Source of the DNA: Ostreococcus lucimarinus CCE9901
Lineage: Eukaryota > Chlorophyta > Mamiellophyceae > Mamiellales > Bathycoccaceae
Assembly: GCF_000092065.1 (NCBI RefSeq)
Contig: NC_009367.1
Span: 186,001-250,000, forward strand
Direction of reading: 5' to 3'
DNA: 64,000 nt
The position numbers and the translations under genes were made by a program. This document shows, piece after piece, positions 1-9,403 of this stretch; the first letter of the stretch is position 1; every line of letters starts with the position of its first letter. The notes beneath the pieces were generated by a model that had not been told where the DNA came from, ran no database searches, and saw only the letters and a list, made by a program, of their open reading frames with translations.

Positions 1-430
1 ACTTAGAACTATCTTTGAGTGGCGTTACTCTCGCCTCGCCGTCGCACGACGACGGACTTTCCGGCGCGATTTGTTCTCGCCGCGACGCCACGACTCGACG
101 ACTGCCATCCTTCGCCGAGACGTCTTCGTCCTCCATCGATCCCACGTCGACGGTATCCGCGACGTCACCCTCGTCGTCGCGCGCGTCCACTCGCACGCAT
201 CCCTGCGCGATTACGTAAAAATTCGCCCCAACCTCGCCCTTACGCACGATCACCTCGCCTCGTTCGAACTCGCACTCGACCATGCGCGCGCACAGCGCCG
301 CGCGATCGTCCCTTCGAAGCTCTCTGAACAGCGCCACACCGTTCAGCGCCTCGCCCGCGCGCGCCGGTTCGCTCACCCTCCTCGCGCGCGCGCGCGTGCG
401 CGCCTCCTCGTCCGCCTCTCGCGCCGTCAT
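1..430 (-). CDS. Cyclic nucleotide-binding domain protein, N-terminal part (runs off left edge)
   Basis: The minus strand is open from an ATG at 430 to the edge of the window (about 143 residues visible). After about 30 Ala/Arg/Glu-rich residues comes a segment typical of the first half of a cAMP/cGMP-binding domain: LFRELRRDDRAALCARM, then FERGEVIVRKGEVGANFYVI and GCVRV. This follows the family pattern F..GE.I...G..G..FY.I..G.V.V of PKA regulatory subunits and PKG. The phosphate-binding cassette (FGELALL-type) is not in the window; an acidic, Ser-rich insertion (about residues 83-143) follows the first strands. The protein could be a cGMP-dependent kinase, a PKA-R-like protein or a channel; the rest is needed to decide. 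The start could lie further upstream. It diverges from RPA2. Confidence 0.72.
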   Translation of the reverse strand, partial: MTAREADEEARTRARARRVSEPARAGEALNGVALFRELRRDDRAALCARMVECEFERGEVIVRKGEVGANFYVIAQGCVRVDARDDEGDVADTVDVGSMEDEDVSAKDGSRRVVASRREQIAPESPSSCDGEARVTPLKDSSK

Positions 431-773
431 CGCCCGTCCCGCGTCTCCCGCGCGTCGCGTCCCGCGCCGCGACGCGAACCGTCGTCCCGCGCCGTCCCGC
501 GTCTCCCGCGCGTCGCGTCGTCCGCGCCGTCGACGCGACCGCGCGCCGGCCGCCGCCGCGCGACGCGACGCGACGCGACGCGTCTCGCTCGCGCGTCGCG
601 CACTGCGCGCGCGCTTTATTTAGCCCGACGACGACGACCGCGCGCGCGCGCGCTAACATCGCCGCCCGACGACGCGAATCGACGCTTCAAATCCCGTCCT
701 CGATTGCGCACGATGCGCGGCCGACGCGCGACGACGCGCCGCGCGCGCGGCACTCGACGACGACGCGCGCGCG
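431..773. other. Divergent intergenic region, cyclic-nucleotide-binding gene / RPA2
   Basis: About 340 bases, extremely GC-rich and full of CG-alternating runs. It must hold the promoters of both divergent genes. The long Arg/Ala-rich frames here are compositional artefacts. I see no clear TATA element, only a short TTTATTTA run near 613. Confidence 0.5.
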
Positions 774-1807
774 ATGAGCGATTTCGCCGGCGCGACGCAG
801 TACGCGGGGAGCCACGGGTACATGCCGCAGTGCGTCGCGACGCGACGCGACGGCGCGACGACGACGCGACGCGACCGAACGCGCGCGCGATCGAGGACGA
901 GCTGTTGATTTTGAAATTTTGAAATTCTCGGCACTCGAACGATGATCTCGACGCGCGCGCGCGAGCGGACGCGGGAGAGGACGAGGAGGGACGGGAGAGG
1001 GAAGCGCGCGCGGACGATCGTGGACGGGTGACTGACGATGGGACGCGAACGGCGTCGATGACGCGACGTAGACCGCAGGATGGATCGAGCGAAGGGAAGA
1101 CGTACGCGAACGTGAGCGCGCCGCCGACGATGAAACCGTTGACGGTTAAGATGCTGAAGCGAGCGATCGACGCGCGACAGACGCCGGATGAAACGCTCGT
1201 GGTGAATGGGGTGCCGGTTCATAACCTGACCGTCGTCGGTAAGATTGTGGGCGTCGAGAGTAAGAGCTCGTACGTTTTGTACAAGGTGGACGATTCCACC
1301 GGGGTGTGCGACGTCAAGGTGTGGAGTGACCAAGACGGCGATCAGACGGCCGAGCCGATCGAGGTTGGCGCGTACGTTCGTGTGTATGGCTCGGTGAAGA
1401 CTTTGGCCAACGAACACATGATTGCCGCGCACACTCAGCAGGCGGTGCGTAAGATTACCGACCACAACGAGGTGACGTTTCACATGTTGGAAGTCGTGTA
1501 CGCGAGCGGCCACGCCGAAAAGACCAAGGTCTCGGGCGGTGCCGCGCCGGCGAACGCTTACACCGTGCCGCAACAAGCGCCGAACGTCGCCGCGAATGGT
1601 GATTTGGGCTCCGAGGAAATCGACGTTTCAATTATGGGCGTGCTGAAGCAGTTCGCCGAGGGCGAGCAAGGGATGACCGTTGATGAAATCGCGTCGAAGC
1701 AAAACGGCAAGTTTACTCGCGATGCCATCAAAGCTGCGCTCGAAGAAATGTCGAACGGTGGTGAGGTGTTCACGACTATCGACGAAGACCACTACGCCGC
1801 TGTGTAA
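774..1807 (+). CDS. RPA2: Replication protein A 32 kDa subunit (RPA2), two exons
   Basis: Subunit of the RPA heterotrimer, which binds single-stranded DNA in nuclear replication and repair. Exon 1 (774-829) encodes the short Gly/Tyr-rich N-terminus MSDFAGATQYAGSHGYMP, and exon 2 (1072-1807) the rest; the spliced protein is about 263 aa, normal for the family. The central OB fold (roughly residues 50-155) contains VPVHNLTVVGKIVGVESKSS, and KVWSDQDGD, VRVYGSVK and HMIAAH follow. A linker leads to a C-terminal winged helix (about 200-263; LKQFAEGEQGMTVDEIASK) used for partner contacts. The start was chosen because the longer downstream frame has only a GTG in front of it, while the upstream ATG supplies the expected RPA2 N-terminus once a GT-AG intron is removed. 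Convergent with the kinase gene, 84 bases away. Confidence 0.9.
830..1071 (+). other. Spliceosomal intron in RPA2
   Basis: A 242-nt phase 2 intron inferred from frame continuity: donor GTGCGT at 830, acceptor GTAG ending at 1071, and a branch-like ACTGAC about 40 nt before the acceptor. Splicing joins MPQ to PQDGSSEGK. No pyrimidine tract is visible. Confidence 0.75.
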
Positions 1808-1891
1808 GACGCGACGAGAGACGCATCGGAAACGTTTTTTTGAGACAATGTGATGAACAAATGTTGATTTTACTAACAATCCCCACACTTC

Positions 1892-3913
1892 CTAATTCTC
1901 CCACGCCACGTGACGCGACGAATTTACCCTCGATGACGGATCGGCTTCGGACGAGAGTATGCTCCCGTCGTCGACCGCCGAAGATGACGCCCACGTGTCG
2001 TACTGCAATCCTGGGATGTTTTGCGTGTGATCGCTCGAGCGATGCGCGTCCAAGACGAAGGGCTCGTCCAAGAGCGCCACAGCCTCGGGGCGCATCTCCG
2101 CGTCTCTTTGTAAACATAGTCGCAAGAAATCTTGTCCTTCGGGGGACAAATCCTCGGGGATGTCTGGGATCTCGTTCGAGGATGCGATTTTGAATATTAT
2201 TTGCACCTGCGTGCTGCACTCGCTCCACGGCGGCGAGCCCGTAGACATCTCATACACCGTGCACCCAACGCTCCAGATATCGGCTTCAAAACCGATATTT
2301 TGTTGGCGTATTACCTCGGGTGCCATCCAACACGCGCTTCCTTTGAACGATTTCCCGATCGACACGCGCTCGAGCACCTTGGCCATACCAAAATCGGCGA
2401 GCTTGATGCGCCCGCTCTTTTCTACTAAAATGTTCGCCCCCTTGATGTCTCGATGTACCACGCGCTGCGAGTGCAAATACGCCAAACCGATTAAAATTTG
2501 ACGCGTATACACGCGAATTACGTTTTCTTCAAACTTACCGAATCTCTGCACGAGAGACGCGATGGATCCTCCCGGGACGTATTCTAAAAAGATGTACAGC
2601 GCCGTCTCTTGACGCGTGATCCCAATGTAACGTACGATATTGGGATGCACTAAGCGCGAAAGCACGTCCACTTCTTGCTCGAGTTGCTCAATGGACTCGT
2701 CGCGGTGCTTATCCGAACTCCCCACGCGAACTTCCTTGAGCGCGAAAAGCTCACCCGTGTCGCCATTGAGCGCTAGCCAGACGCTGCCGTACGAACCTTC
2801 CCCTAAATTATCCCCTTTTGTCCATCGACGAGGTTTCGTCGGTGCGAGCGACGTGTGACACATTCGTAACATACCATCATCCGAGGTGGTGTAACTCACC
2901 TCGCTCCAAGCGCCGCCGCTCGTCGATCGACGATGACCCAAACGCGGCGAAGGAATGCCGTTGTCTGAGTAGTCGTGATCCGTCGACGCCCTCACGGACG
3001 GCGCGCCGTCATCCATGAACGGGTTCGATCGATCGCGCTTGTGCATCGTCTCGCGATGACTATCGTCCATCGCGTCTCTCGCGCTCAAGTCGCTTGCCGT
3101 CGTGCTAACCTCGGACAACCTCGAATCTCTATGCGCTCGGCGCTCGGGGCCCGAGCTCGGCGGCGACTCGGACAATTCCACCGCCGTCATGGACGCCGCA
3201 CCTTTCGCGTGCCGAGGGATCGTCACTTTTGTTGACGCCACTTTCGCCACCTTCCCAGCCGCCGCCATCGCGCCCTTCGCCGCCCCAGCCGTGGTGGACA
3301 CGAAGGAATTCGTCCGCCGAGTCACTCTATCTCGCGATTGAATCAATCGCGTCTTCTCCCCCGAGTCCACCGCCATGTCCAGCGTCACCTCATCCAAACT
3401 CACGTATCCATCGTGCGATCCGGGCAAGAGCACTTTCAGCTTCTCCGCGACGCGCGTCGACCCACGCCCGTGCGCTGACGCCAAATTCCCCAACGGAGGC
3501 GGCAACGGCAACGGCGTCGCCTCGCTCGTCGTCGCCGCCTCGCGTCGCTCCGCCGCCGCCAACACCTCCGCCGCGGGCGTCATCCGGAGCGATCTCGTGG
3601 ACTTCGTCATCGCACGGCTACCCATCACCGCTCCATCGCTCGCGCTCTCGCGCGCCACCGCGTCCGCTCGCCGATCGTCTTCGTTCGCGTTCGCGTTCGC
3701 GTTCGCGTTCGCGTTCGCGTTCGCGTTCGCGTTCGCGTTCGCCCCGTCTCGCCGCATCCTCTCCTTCGCCTTCACCGCCGCCCCCTTCATCGCGATCGCG
3801 ATCGCCCGCGCGCGCGCCTTGAAAGATCCAGACCCCGTCGACGTCCGCGCGTCGCCGACGCCGTCGTCGTCGACGTACGGCGTCGTCGACGCGCTCGAAA
3901 AGCAAATTCCCAT
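1892..3913 (-). CDS. MEKK/MAPKKK-like serine/threonine protein kinase with N-myristoylation signal
   Basis: 673-aa kinase, catalytic domain about residues 364-622. Visible elements: glycine loop LGEGSYGSVW, VAIK-type lysine in FALKEV, HRDIKGANILV catalytic loop, DFG (LADFGMAKV), GSACWMAPEV activation segment and DIWSVGCTVYEM. The HRDIKGAN and WMAPEV combination is typical of the MEKK/ANP/YODA branch of MAP kinase kinase kinases. The N-terminus MGICFSS has Gly2 and Cys4, a good N-myristoylation plus palmitoylation signal, suggesting membrane attachment. The 360-residue N-terminal region is Ser/Ala-rich and disordered, with a (Asn-Ala)10 tract. Which pathway it serves cannot be told from sequence. 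Divergent from the gene at 4126. Confidence 0.88.
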   Translation of the reverse strand: MGICFSSASTTPYVDDDGVGDARTSTGSGSFKARARAIAIAMKGAAVKAKERMRRDGANANANANANANANANANANEDDRRADAVARESASDGAVMGSRAMTKSTRSLRMTPAAEVLAAAERREAATTSEATPLPLPPPLGNLASAHGRGSTRVAEKLKVLLPGSHDGYVSLDEVTLDMAVDSGEKTRLIQSRDRVTRRTNSFVSTTAGAAKGAMAAAGKVAKVASTKVTIPRHAKGAASMTAVELSESPPSSGPERRAHRDSRLSEVSTTASDLSARDAMDDSHRETMHKRDRSNPFMDDGAPSVRASTDHDYSDNGIPSPRLGHRRSTSGGAWSEVSYTTSDDGMLRMCHTSLAPTKPRRWTKGDNLGEGSYGSVWLALNGDTGELFALKEVRVGSSDKHRDESIEQLEQEVDVLSRLVHPNIVRYIGITRQETALYIFLEYVPGGSIASLVQRFGKFEENVIRVYTRQILIGLAYLHSQRVVHRDIKGANILVEKSGRIKLADFGMAKVLERVSIGKSFKGSACWMAPEVIRQQNIGFEADIWSVGCTVYEMSTGSPPWSECSTQVQIIFKIASSNEIPDIPEDLSPEGQDFLRLCLQRDAEMRPEAVALLDEPFVLDAHRSSDHTQNIPGLQYDTWASSSAVDDGSILSSEADPSSRVNSSRHVAWEN
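3683..3742. repeat. Hexanucleotide repeat (GTTCGC)10 coding for Asn-Ala
   Basis: Ten perfect copies of a 6-bp unit inside the kinase gene. They translate on the minus strand as an alternating Asn-Ala tract in the disordered N-terminal region. Likely variable in copy number between strains. Confidence 0.95.
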
Positions 3914-4125
3914 GCCTCGAATCCTCCAACGACTTTCGACTTTCGTTCGTTTTCACCGCGCGCGGCGCGCGCGGCGCGTCGTCGTCGCTCGAGCGTCGCT
4001 CGAATCGCGCGCGATCGCCGGCGTCGCGATCACGTCCGCGCGCGCGCGCGTCGGACGCCCGCGCGCGCGGGCATCGACGACGGTCGTCCCGAGCTGCGTC
4101 GCACTCTGCGGCGCGCGCGCGCGCG

Positions 4126-5916
4126 ATGCCGCCCGGCGCCGCGCCCGGCGCGCCGGACGACGCGGGCGGTGGCTACGACTACGCCGCGCAGCTCGAGCGC
4201 GAGCCCGCGCGCGCGCGCGACGCGCGGGCGGCGTTTAAACACGCGCTGCCGCTGCTCGCGCTGACGCTCGTCGCGCTCGCCGCGCTCGCGCTCGACGCCG
4301 CGAGCGTCGCGCGAGACCGCGCGCGAGGATTCTCAAAGTTCTTTTCGTCGATCGACGACGATCGCGACGGCGAGCTGACGCTGGGCGAACTGGCGGAGTA
4401 CTTGGGGACGGCGCGACTCGGCGTGGCGGGCTCGGACGCGGCGACGACGGCGCGACGATTGGATTCTCCGGACGACGACGACACGACGGTGAGCCTACGG
4501 GAACTGCGGCGAGGCGCGGGGTTGATGAAGAGCGTGCGCGAGACGGCGGAGTGGGTGCGATGGGGGGTTGGGGCGCCGGAATGCGCGAACGCGTTCGCGG
4601 AGAACGGCGTGTCGTCGATGGATTTTCCATCGTTGTTGGCGAAGGACGGCGAACGGTTGCGACGGATGGGGGTGGTGCGCGATCACGAAAAATTGACGAG
4701 AGCGATGACGAGGCAGTTGTTGCACGTCGGGCGCGCACCTTCGTCGCCGAGAGCGGTCAAGGCGAGCGTGGAGCGCGGCGACGGGGAGCCGCGAGTGCGC
4801 GTGACGTGGAGAGCGCCGAAAGATCTCGGTTCGCCGCGCGCGCACGAATACGTCGTGCAAAGCGGAGTCGGGGTGGGTGGTAGAGTTTTAAAGTGGACTC
4901 ACGTTGCGAACGTCGACAGTGAGACGTTTACGGTGGATGTTGATGAGTTGAGTCGCGCGCCTGGGGTGCGGCACAAATTTCGCGTCATTGCTTGGGGCGA
5001 GTACGGGAGGAGTAAATCAACCAAAGCGATGTCGAACTGGGTGACGATAGCCGATGAAAGCGACGCCAAGTGGGTGGGTACGATTGTTTCGCTCGCTTTG
5101 ACGCTTCGATTCGTCATCGCCGCGCGTGGCCTCATCATCCGCGGCTTGGTGCTGATGGCGGCCTTGGTCAAGTTTACCGTCGCTCTAGCGAAGGGAGAGA
5201 AGAAGAGCGTGAAGGAATTCCTCGAACCGGCGCTCCGCATGAAGGAACCGTCGACACCGCCGTCCGTCGGTATAAGCATCAACAGAAAGCTCTTCACGCC
5301 TACGAAGGTTCTCGAGAGTCAATCGAGCATGAGCGAGAGCGACCCTTACTTTGTCGCTGTGGGAGATGCGTGCATGTCCATGGAAAGCCGCAAGCAGCTA
5401 GCAAGGAAACACTTGGACGAGCGTGAGTTCGCCGCCGGTGCGGGAGGCTCGGACGGCTTTTCACCCGTGCATCAAAGCATAGTATCAAGGCACGCGAGAG
5501 AAGCGATGACGCTCGCGCCAAACGACTCGTTAAATGGACGACGGCGCGAGCCAGGCGTTAAAGTTCTCGCGTGTAGCGACCCGGGGTGTCAAGTAAACTT
5601 GAAAAAAGCTCGCACCGTGCGGCATTTCTGCGGTTTATGTCAGGCGTGGTTTTGCGCGGAGCACACGCGAGTGTCACCTCACGGAAATCGCGGGCGATGC
5701 AAGCCCGAGTCGCGGTGCATCTGCACCGACTGCTACGAGATTCTCTCGAAAGAGGAGCAGCGAGAATTGGACGAAGATAACGCGTATTCGATCGCGTCTC
5801 GGACGACAAAAAAGAAGACGTTGTCGCGCGCTGTTACAATGATGATGACACGTCGACGCGGCGCGAAGGCGTCGGAGATTAGTAATAATCTTTTCAAAGA
5901 CGCCATGAGCGCGTGA
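4126..5916 (+). CDS. Membrane protein with EF-hand, SAM-like, FN3 and FYVE-like zinc finger domains
   Basis: 596 aa. In order: a hydrophobic N-terminal segment (about 38-60, LPLLALTLVALAALALD), one EF-hand loop (about 75-88, DDDRDGELTLGEL, all Ca2+-coordinating positions present) with a weaker second one near 115, a SAM-like helical domain (about 145-205), a fibronectin type III-like domain (about 208-303, including WRAPKDLGSPRAHEYVVQSG and FRVIAWGEYGRSK), one or two membrane segments (about 318-357), a Ser-rich tail, and a Cys/His cluster (about 480-535: CSDPGC, RHFCGLCQAWFCAEH, CICTDCYE) resembling a degenerate FYVE finger. I do not recognise the whole protein; a calcium-responsive membrane signalling or tethering role is inference. 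Confidence 0.7.
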   Translation: MPPGAAPGAPDDAGGGYDYAAQLEREPARARDARAAFKHALPLLALTLVALAALALDAASVARDRARGFSKFFSSIDDDRDGELTLGELAEYLGTARLGVAGSDAATTARRLDSPDDDDTTVSLRELRRGAGLMKSVRETAEWVRWGVGAPECANAFAENGVSSMDFPSLLAKDGERLRRMGVVRDHEKLTRAMTRQLLHVGRAPSSPRAVKASVERGDGEPRVRVTWRAPKDLGSPRAHEYVVQSGVGVGGRVLKWTHVANVDSETFTVDVDELSRAPGVRHKFRVIAWGEYGRSKSTKAMSNWVTIADESDAKWVGTIVSLALTLRFVIAARGLIIRGLVLMAALVKFTVALAKGEKKSVKEFLEPALRMKEPSTPPSVGISINRKLFTPTKVLESQSSMSESDPYFVAVGDACMSMESRKQLARKHLDEREFAAGAGGSDGFSPVHQSIVSRHAREAMTLAPNDSLNGRRREPGVKVLACSDPGCQVNLKKARTVRHFCGLCQAWFCAEHTRVSPHGNRGRCKPESRCICTDCYEILSKEEQRELDEDNAYSIASRTTKKKTLSRAVTMMMTRRRGAKASEISNNLFKDAMSA

Positions 5917-5972
5917 GCGGCGCACGCGCACCGCGTAGCTGAGTTGCGATAGTACACTAATTATACGTTAGA

Positions 5973-5996
5973 ACGACGACGACGACGACGACGACG
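5973..5996. repeat. (ACG)8 microsatellite
   Basis: Perfect trinucleotide repeat in the 215-bp gap between two convergent genes. Nothing else was seen in that gap. Confidence 0.9.
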
Positions 5997-6131
5997 CGCG
6001 TCCGAGAGTTTAATAATTTCGTTCGTTCGTCTTAAAACGCTATCGGTATCGACATGCCCGATTTCTACAGACGTAAAATTTGTGTTGTTGTGTCGAAGGG
6101 AGTTCAACTTGTTTTTGCTAGTGAGACTCAA

Positions 6132-6991
6132 TTACGCGTCGAGCAACTCGTCATCCTCATCCGGCAACGGCTGCGCCGCCGCATCGGCGAGCTCCTTTTC
6201 GTACGCGGCAACCTCGGCCAAGTCCACTTGGACGGTCGGCGGCGCCAACGCCGGGGATTCGGTGAACTGCAACGCCGCGTTCCCGCTCAACTTGCGAGCG
6301 AGGTACAAGAACGGCTTTTCAAAGTTGTAGTTGGACTTCGCCGACAACTCGTAGTACTGCAAGTTCTTCTTACGGTGGAACGTGATCGATTTCGCGCGCA
6401 CCTGACGGTTGCGCACGTCAACCTTGTTACCGCACAACACGATGGGAATGTCCTCGCACACGCGCGTGATGTCGCGGTGCCACGTCGGCACGTTTTTATA
6501 CGTCGTCCTCGACGTCACGTCGAACATGATGATCGCGCACTGCCCGTGGATGTAATACCCATCGCGCAGGCCGCCAAACTTTTCCTGCCCCGCGGTGTCC
6601 CAGCAATCGAATCGAATCGGCCCGCAGTTCGTGTGGAAATCCAGCGGGTGCACGCTCACGCCCACCGTCGGCAAATACTTCTTCTCAAACTCCCCCGTCA
6701 AGTGTCGCTTCACGAACGTCGTCTTCCCTGTCCTCGCGCGTCCCGCGCGTCGCGTCGCGTCGTCAGTCACCCACGTCCGCGTCTCCCGTCGCCCTCGTCT
6801 TCTCCCCGCCGCGTCCCGCGCGTCCCGTCGCCCTCGTTTTCCGTTTCCGATGCGCAGATTCGGATTCGCGTCGTTCGATCGCGTTCGGCCCTCATCCGCG
6901 CTCGCGTCGCGTCGCGTCGCGCACCCGTCCCGCCGTCGCCGACGAGGATCAGCTTGAACGTCGGCACTTGCCCCTGCGGCGGCGCGGACAT
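6132..6991 (-). CDS. RAN: Ran GTPase, two exons
   Basis: Nuclear transport GTPase. Exon 1 (6991-6925) encodes [20 protein letters not shown] plus GTG, and exon 2 (6727-6132) starts at [17 protein letters not shown]; joined they restore the P loop GDGGTGKT. The spliced protein is 220 aa, the usual Ran length. Other signatures: effector region [13 protein letters not shown], switch [24 protein letters not shown] (GNKVDV), SAK ([14 protein letters not shown]) and the acidic C-terminal tail DEDDELLDA that replaces a prenylation motif. The unspliced reading frame lacks the first half of the P loop and carries an Arg-rich leader, which is intron. Convergent with the preceding gene. Confidence 0.96.
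6728..6924 (-). other. Spliceosomal intron in RAN
   Basis: A 197-nt phase 1 intron splitting the P loop. Donor GTGCGC, acceptor ACAG, branch-like GACTGACGACG about 30-40 nt upstream of the acceptor. Removal restores the invariant GDGGTGKTT. Confidence 0.85.
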
Positions 6992-7234
6992 CGCGTCGAT
7001 CTCGGCGCGTCGCGCTCTCGCGCATGCCGTCGGCGCGCGCCCTAGGGCGCCCGCTGTTTTTGAATAGAGCACACACACGGTGCTTTATCCACTCTTTATA
7101 CGTACTTCAAACACGTATACTACATCAACCAAGCTCTATATGAAAAGGATCTCAAACCCGGATCGGAACGAGTGGCCCAGCGCGCGCGCGACCGCGGCGC
7201 GCACACCCCGACGCCGCGGCGACGCGACGACGCG

Positions 7235-9346
7235 ATGGCGAGCGCGCGAGGCGCGACGACGGCGACGCGCTCGCGCGGCGTCGCGACCGCGACGCGCGTC
7301 GCGACGCGACGACGACGCGCGACGCGGGCGAACGCGACGAACGACGCGCGCGATGGGTCGAGCAAAGCGGCGCTCGCGGCGAAGATCGCGGCGCTCAGGG
7401 CGGAGAACGAGGCGATCAAGGCGCGGATGACGACGCGAGGCGCGGAGGGAAGCGGCGCGGCGCGCGAGGGGCGCGGGGGGGGGGTAGCGACGATGCGGGG
7501 GGAGACGAAGGCGGAGGCGAGGACGACGGCGAAGGCGGAGGCGGAGGCGTTCGCGGGCGATCTTCCGAGCGCGTACGAGGGGGAATCGGAATACGGCGCG
7601 AAGGCGAAGGCGGCGGCGGCGAAGAAGGCGATGGGGGGGGAGGAGACGGAGGCGACGACGGCGACGACGGCGACGACGGATACCGCCATGTTCGCGGAGG
7701 CGTTACCGCCGCCGACGACGACGGCGCCGACGACGGCGCGACCGCCGGTGGAGAAGACGGATAATCCGATGCAAATCGTGTTCGTGTCGAGCGAGGTGGC
7801 GCCGTGGTCGAAGACTGGGGGGCTAGCGGACGTGTGCGGTTCTTTGCCGCAGGCGCTCGTCGCGCGCGGGCACCGCGTCATGGTCATCGCGCCCAAGTAT
7901 CAAAACGGCTCAAAGTCGGACGTTTTGTACGAAGGCGCGTTCGATACGTGCGTCAAGGCGAAGCTCGGATGCTTCGGTGGCGAACAAGAGGTGGGTTACT
8001 TTCATCAAATGAAGAACGGCGTCGATTACGTCTTCGTCGATCATCCGTCGTTCCACCGCAAGGGTGGACTGTACGGAGATTCGTACGGCGTGTACGGCGA
8101 CAACCAGTTCAGATTCACTTTGTTGTCCCACGCCGCGTGCGAAGCGCCGCTTCAGTTGCCATTCGCGGAGTGCGGTGGTTATTACGGACAAGACGTCGTC
8201 TTCGTCGCCAACGACTGGCACGCCGGTTTGGTACCGACTTTGGTGGCGTCCAAATACCGTCCTCACGGCGTCTACAAGGATGCGCGCACGATTTGCGCCA
8301 TTCACAACATTTTGCACCAAGGCGCGGAACCGTCGACGACGTTCCCGAACCTCGGCGTGCCGAACGAGTGGTACGGCGCGCTCGAGTACCAGTACCCCGA
8401 GCACATGCGCGCGCACGAACTCGATGAGGGTAGAGTGGTGAACATTTTGAAGGGTGCGATCGCGACGTCCGACCGCGTGTTGACCGTCTCTCAAGGGTAT
8501 GCGTACGAAATCACCACCCCAGAAGGTGGTCAGGGCATGGAAGGTTTGCTCTTGAGTCGCCAAAACCGCTTGGACGGCATCGCGAACGGCATAGACATGG
8601 ATGAGTGGAATCCGGAGGCGGATGCGGATTGTGCGGCGGCCTTTACGGTGACGGACATGTCCGGAAAGCTCGAGTGCAAACGCGCGCTGCAGAAGGAACT
8701 GGGCTTGCCGCAACGTGACGACGTGCCATTGATGGGCTTCATCGGACGTTTGGATTGGCAAAAGGGTCCGGATTTGCTCCAGAACGCGCTCCACGACATG
8801 ATGCGCGAGGACGTCCAGGTGGTGATGCTCGGCAGCGGTTTGCCCGAGCTCGAAGACTTCATGCGTTGGGCCGAGAGCACGTACCCGGACAAGTTCCGCG
8901 GTTGGGTCGGTTTCTCCGTTCCCATGGCGCACCGCATTACCGCTGGTTGCGACATTTTGCTCATGCCTTCGCGCTTCGAGCCGTGTGGCTTGAATCAACT
9001 CTACGCCATGCGTTACGGTACGTTGCCCATCGCGCACGCCACGGGCGGTTTGAAGGACACCATCACCGCGTACAACGCGTTCGGCGACGCCGACAAGGTG
9101 TTGGCGGGCACGGCCGATTACAATCAGGGCGAAGGCGTCGGCACGGGTTGGTTGTTCAAAGACATGAACGCCGATGCTCTGATGTGGGCCGTTCGTTCGG
9201 CGTGCGACGTGTATCGCTCCGAACCGAAGATGTGGCGAGCGATGCAAACGCAAGCGATGACGCAAGATTTGTCCTGGGACAACGCCGCGACAAAGTGGGA
9301 AAAGGTTTTCGAGTGGTCTAAGATCGACCCGCCGCACTGCGGTTAG
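7235..9346 (+). CDS. Plastid starch synthase (GT5)
   Basis: Transfers glucose from ADP-glucose to the growing alpha-1,4-glucan. The protein is 703 aa from the ATG at 7235, which begins an Ala/Arg/Thr-rich plastid transit peptide (MASARGATTATRSRG); an ATG-less extension upstream is possible. A coiled, low-complexity region (about 45-170) precedes the GT5 domain: VFVSSEVAPWSKTGGLADV (ADP-glucose-binding KTGGLADV at about 193), VFVANDWHAGL, ICAIHNILHQG. The GT1-type half has GFIGRLDWQKG, SRFEPCGLNQLYAM with the EX7E motif (about 578) and HATGGLKDTI. It is a soluble or granule-bound-type starch synthase; the class (I, II or GBSS) is not certain. The next starch gene, class III, lies 1.2 kb downstream on the same strand. 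Confidence 0.92.
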   Translation: MASARGATTATRSRGVATATRVATRRRRATRANATNDARDGSSKAALAAKIAALRAENEAIKARMTTRGAEGSGAAREGRGGGVATMRGETKAEARTTAKAEAEAFAGDLPSAYEGESEYGAKAKAAAAKKAMGGEETEATTATTATTDTAMFAEALPPPTTTAPTTARPPVEKTDNPMQIVFVSSEVAPWSKTGGLADVCGSLPQALVARGHRVMVIAPKYQNGSKSDVLYEGAFDTCVKAKLGCFGGEQEVGYFHQMKNGVDYVFVDHPSFHRKGGLYGDSYGVYGDNQFRFTLLSHAACEAPLQLPFAECGGYYGQDVVFVANDWHAGLVPTLVASKYRPHGVYKDARTICAIHNILHQGAEPSTTFPNLGVPNEWYGALEYQYPEHMRAHELDEGRVVNILKGAIATSDRVLTVSQGYAYEITTPEGGQGMEGLLLSRQNRLDGIANGIDMDEWNPEADADCAAAFTVTDMSGKLECKRALQKELGLPQRDDVPLMGFIGRLDWQKGPDLLQNALHDMMREDVQVVMLGSGLPELEDFMRWAESTYPDKFRGWVGFSVPMAHRITAGCDILLMPSRFEPCGLNQLYAMRYGTLPIAHATGGLKDTITAYNAFGDADKVLAGTADYNQGEGVGTGWLFKDMNADALMWAVRSACDVYRSEPKMWRAMQTQAMTQDLSWDNAATKWEKVFEWSKIDPPHCG

Positions 9347-9403
9347 ATATCCAATTCAGTTTTACAATATTCATGCCGCTATAAATCAACCTACAGTGTT
9401 CCA

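Noticed and set aside
685-705. GCTTCAAATCCCG resembling a T loop
   Set aside because: T stem does not form and there is no A box nearby.
15-922. Arg/Ala/Ser-rich plus-strand frames
   Set aside because: Shadows of the minus-strand cyclic-nucleotide-binding frame and of CG-alternating promoter sequence; no domain and abnormal composition.
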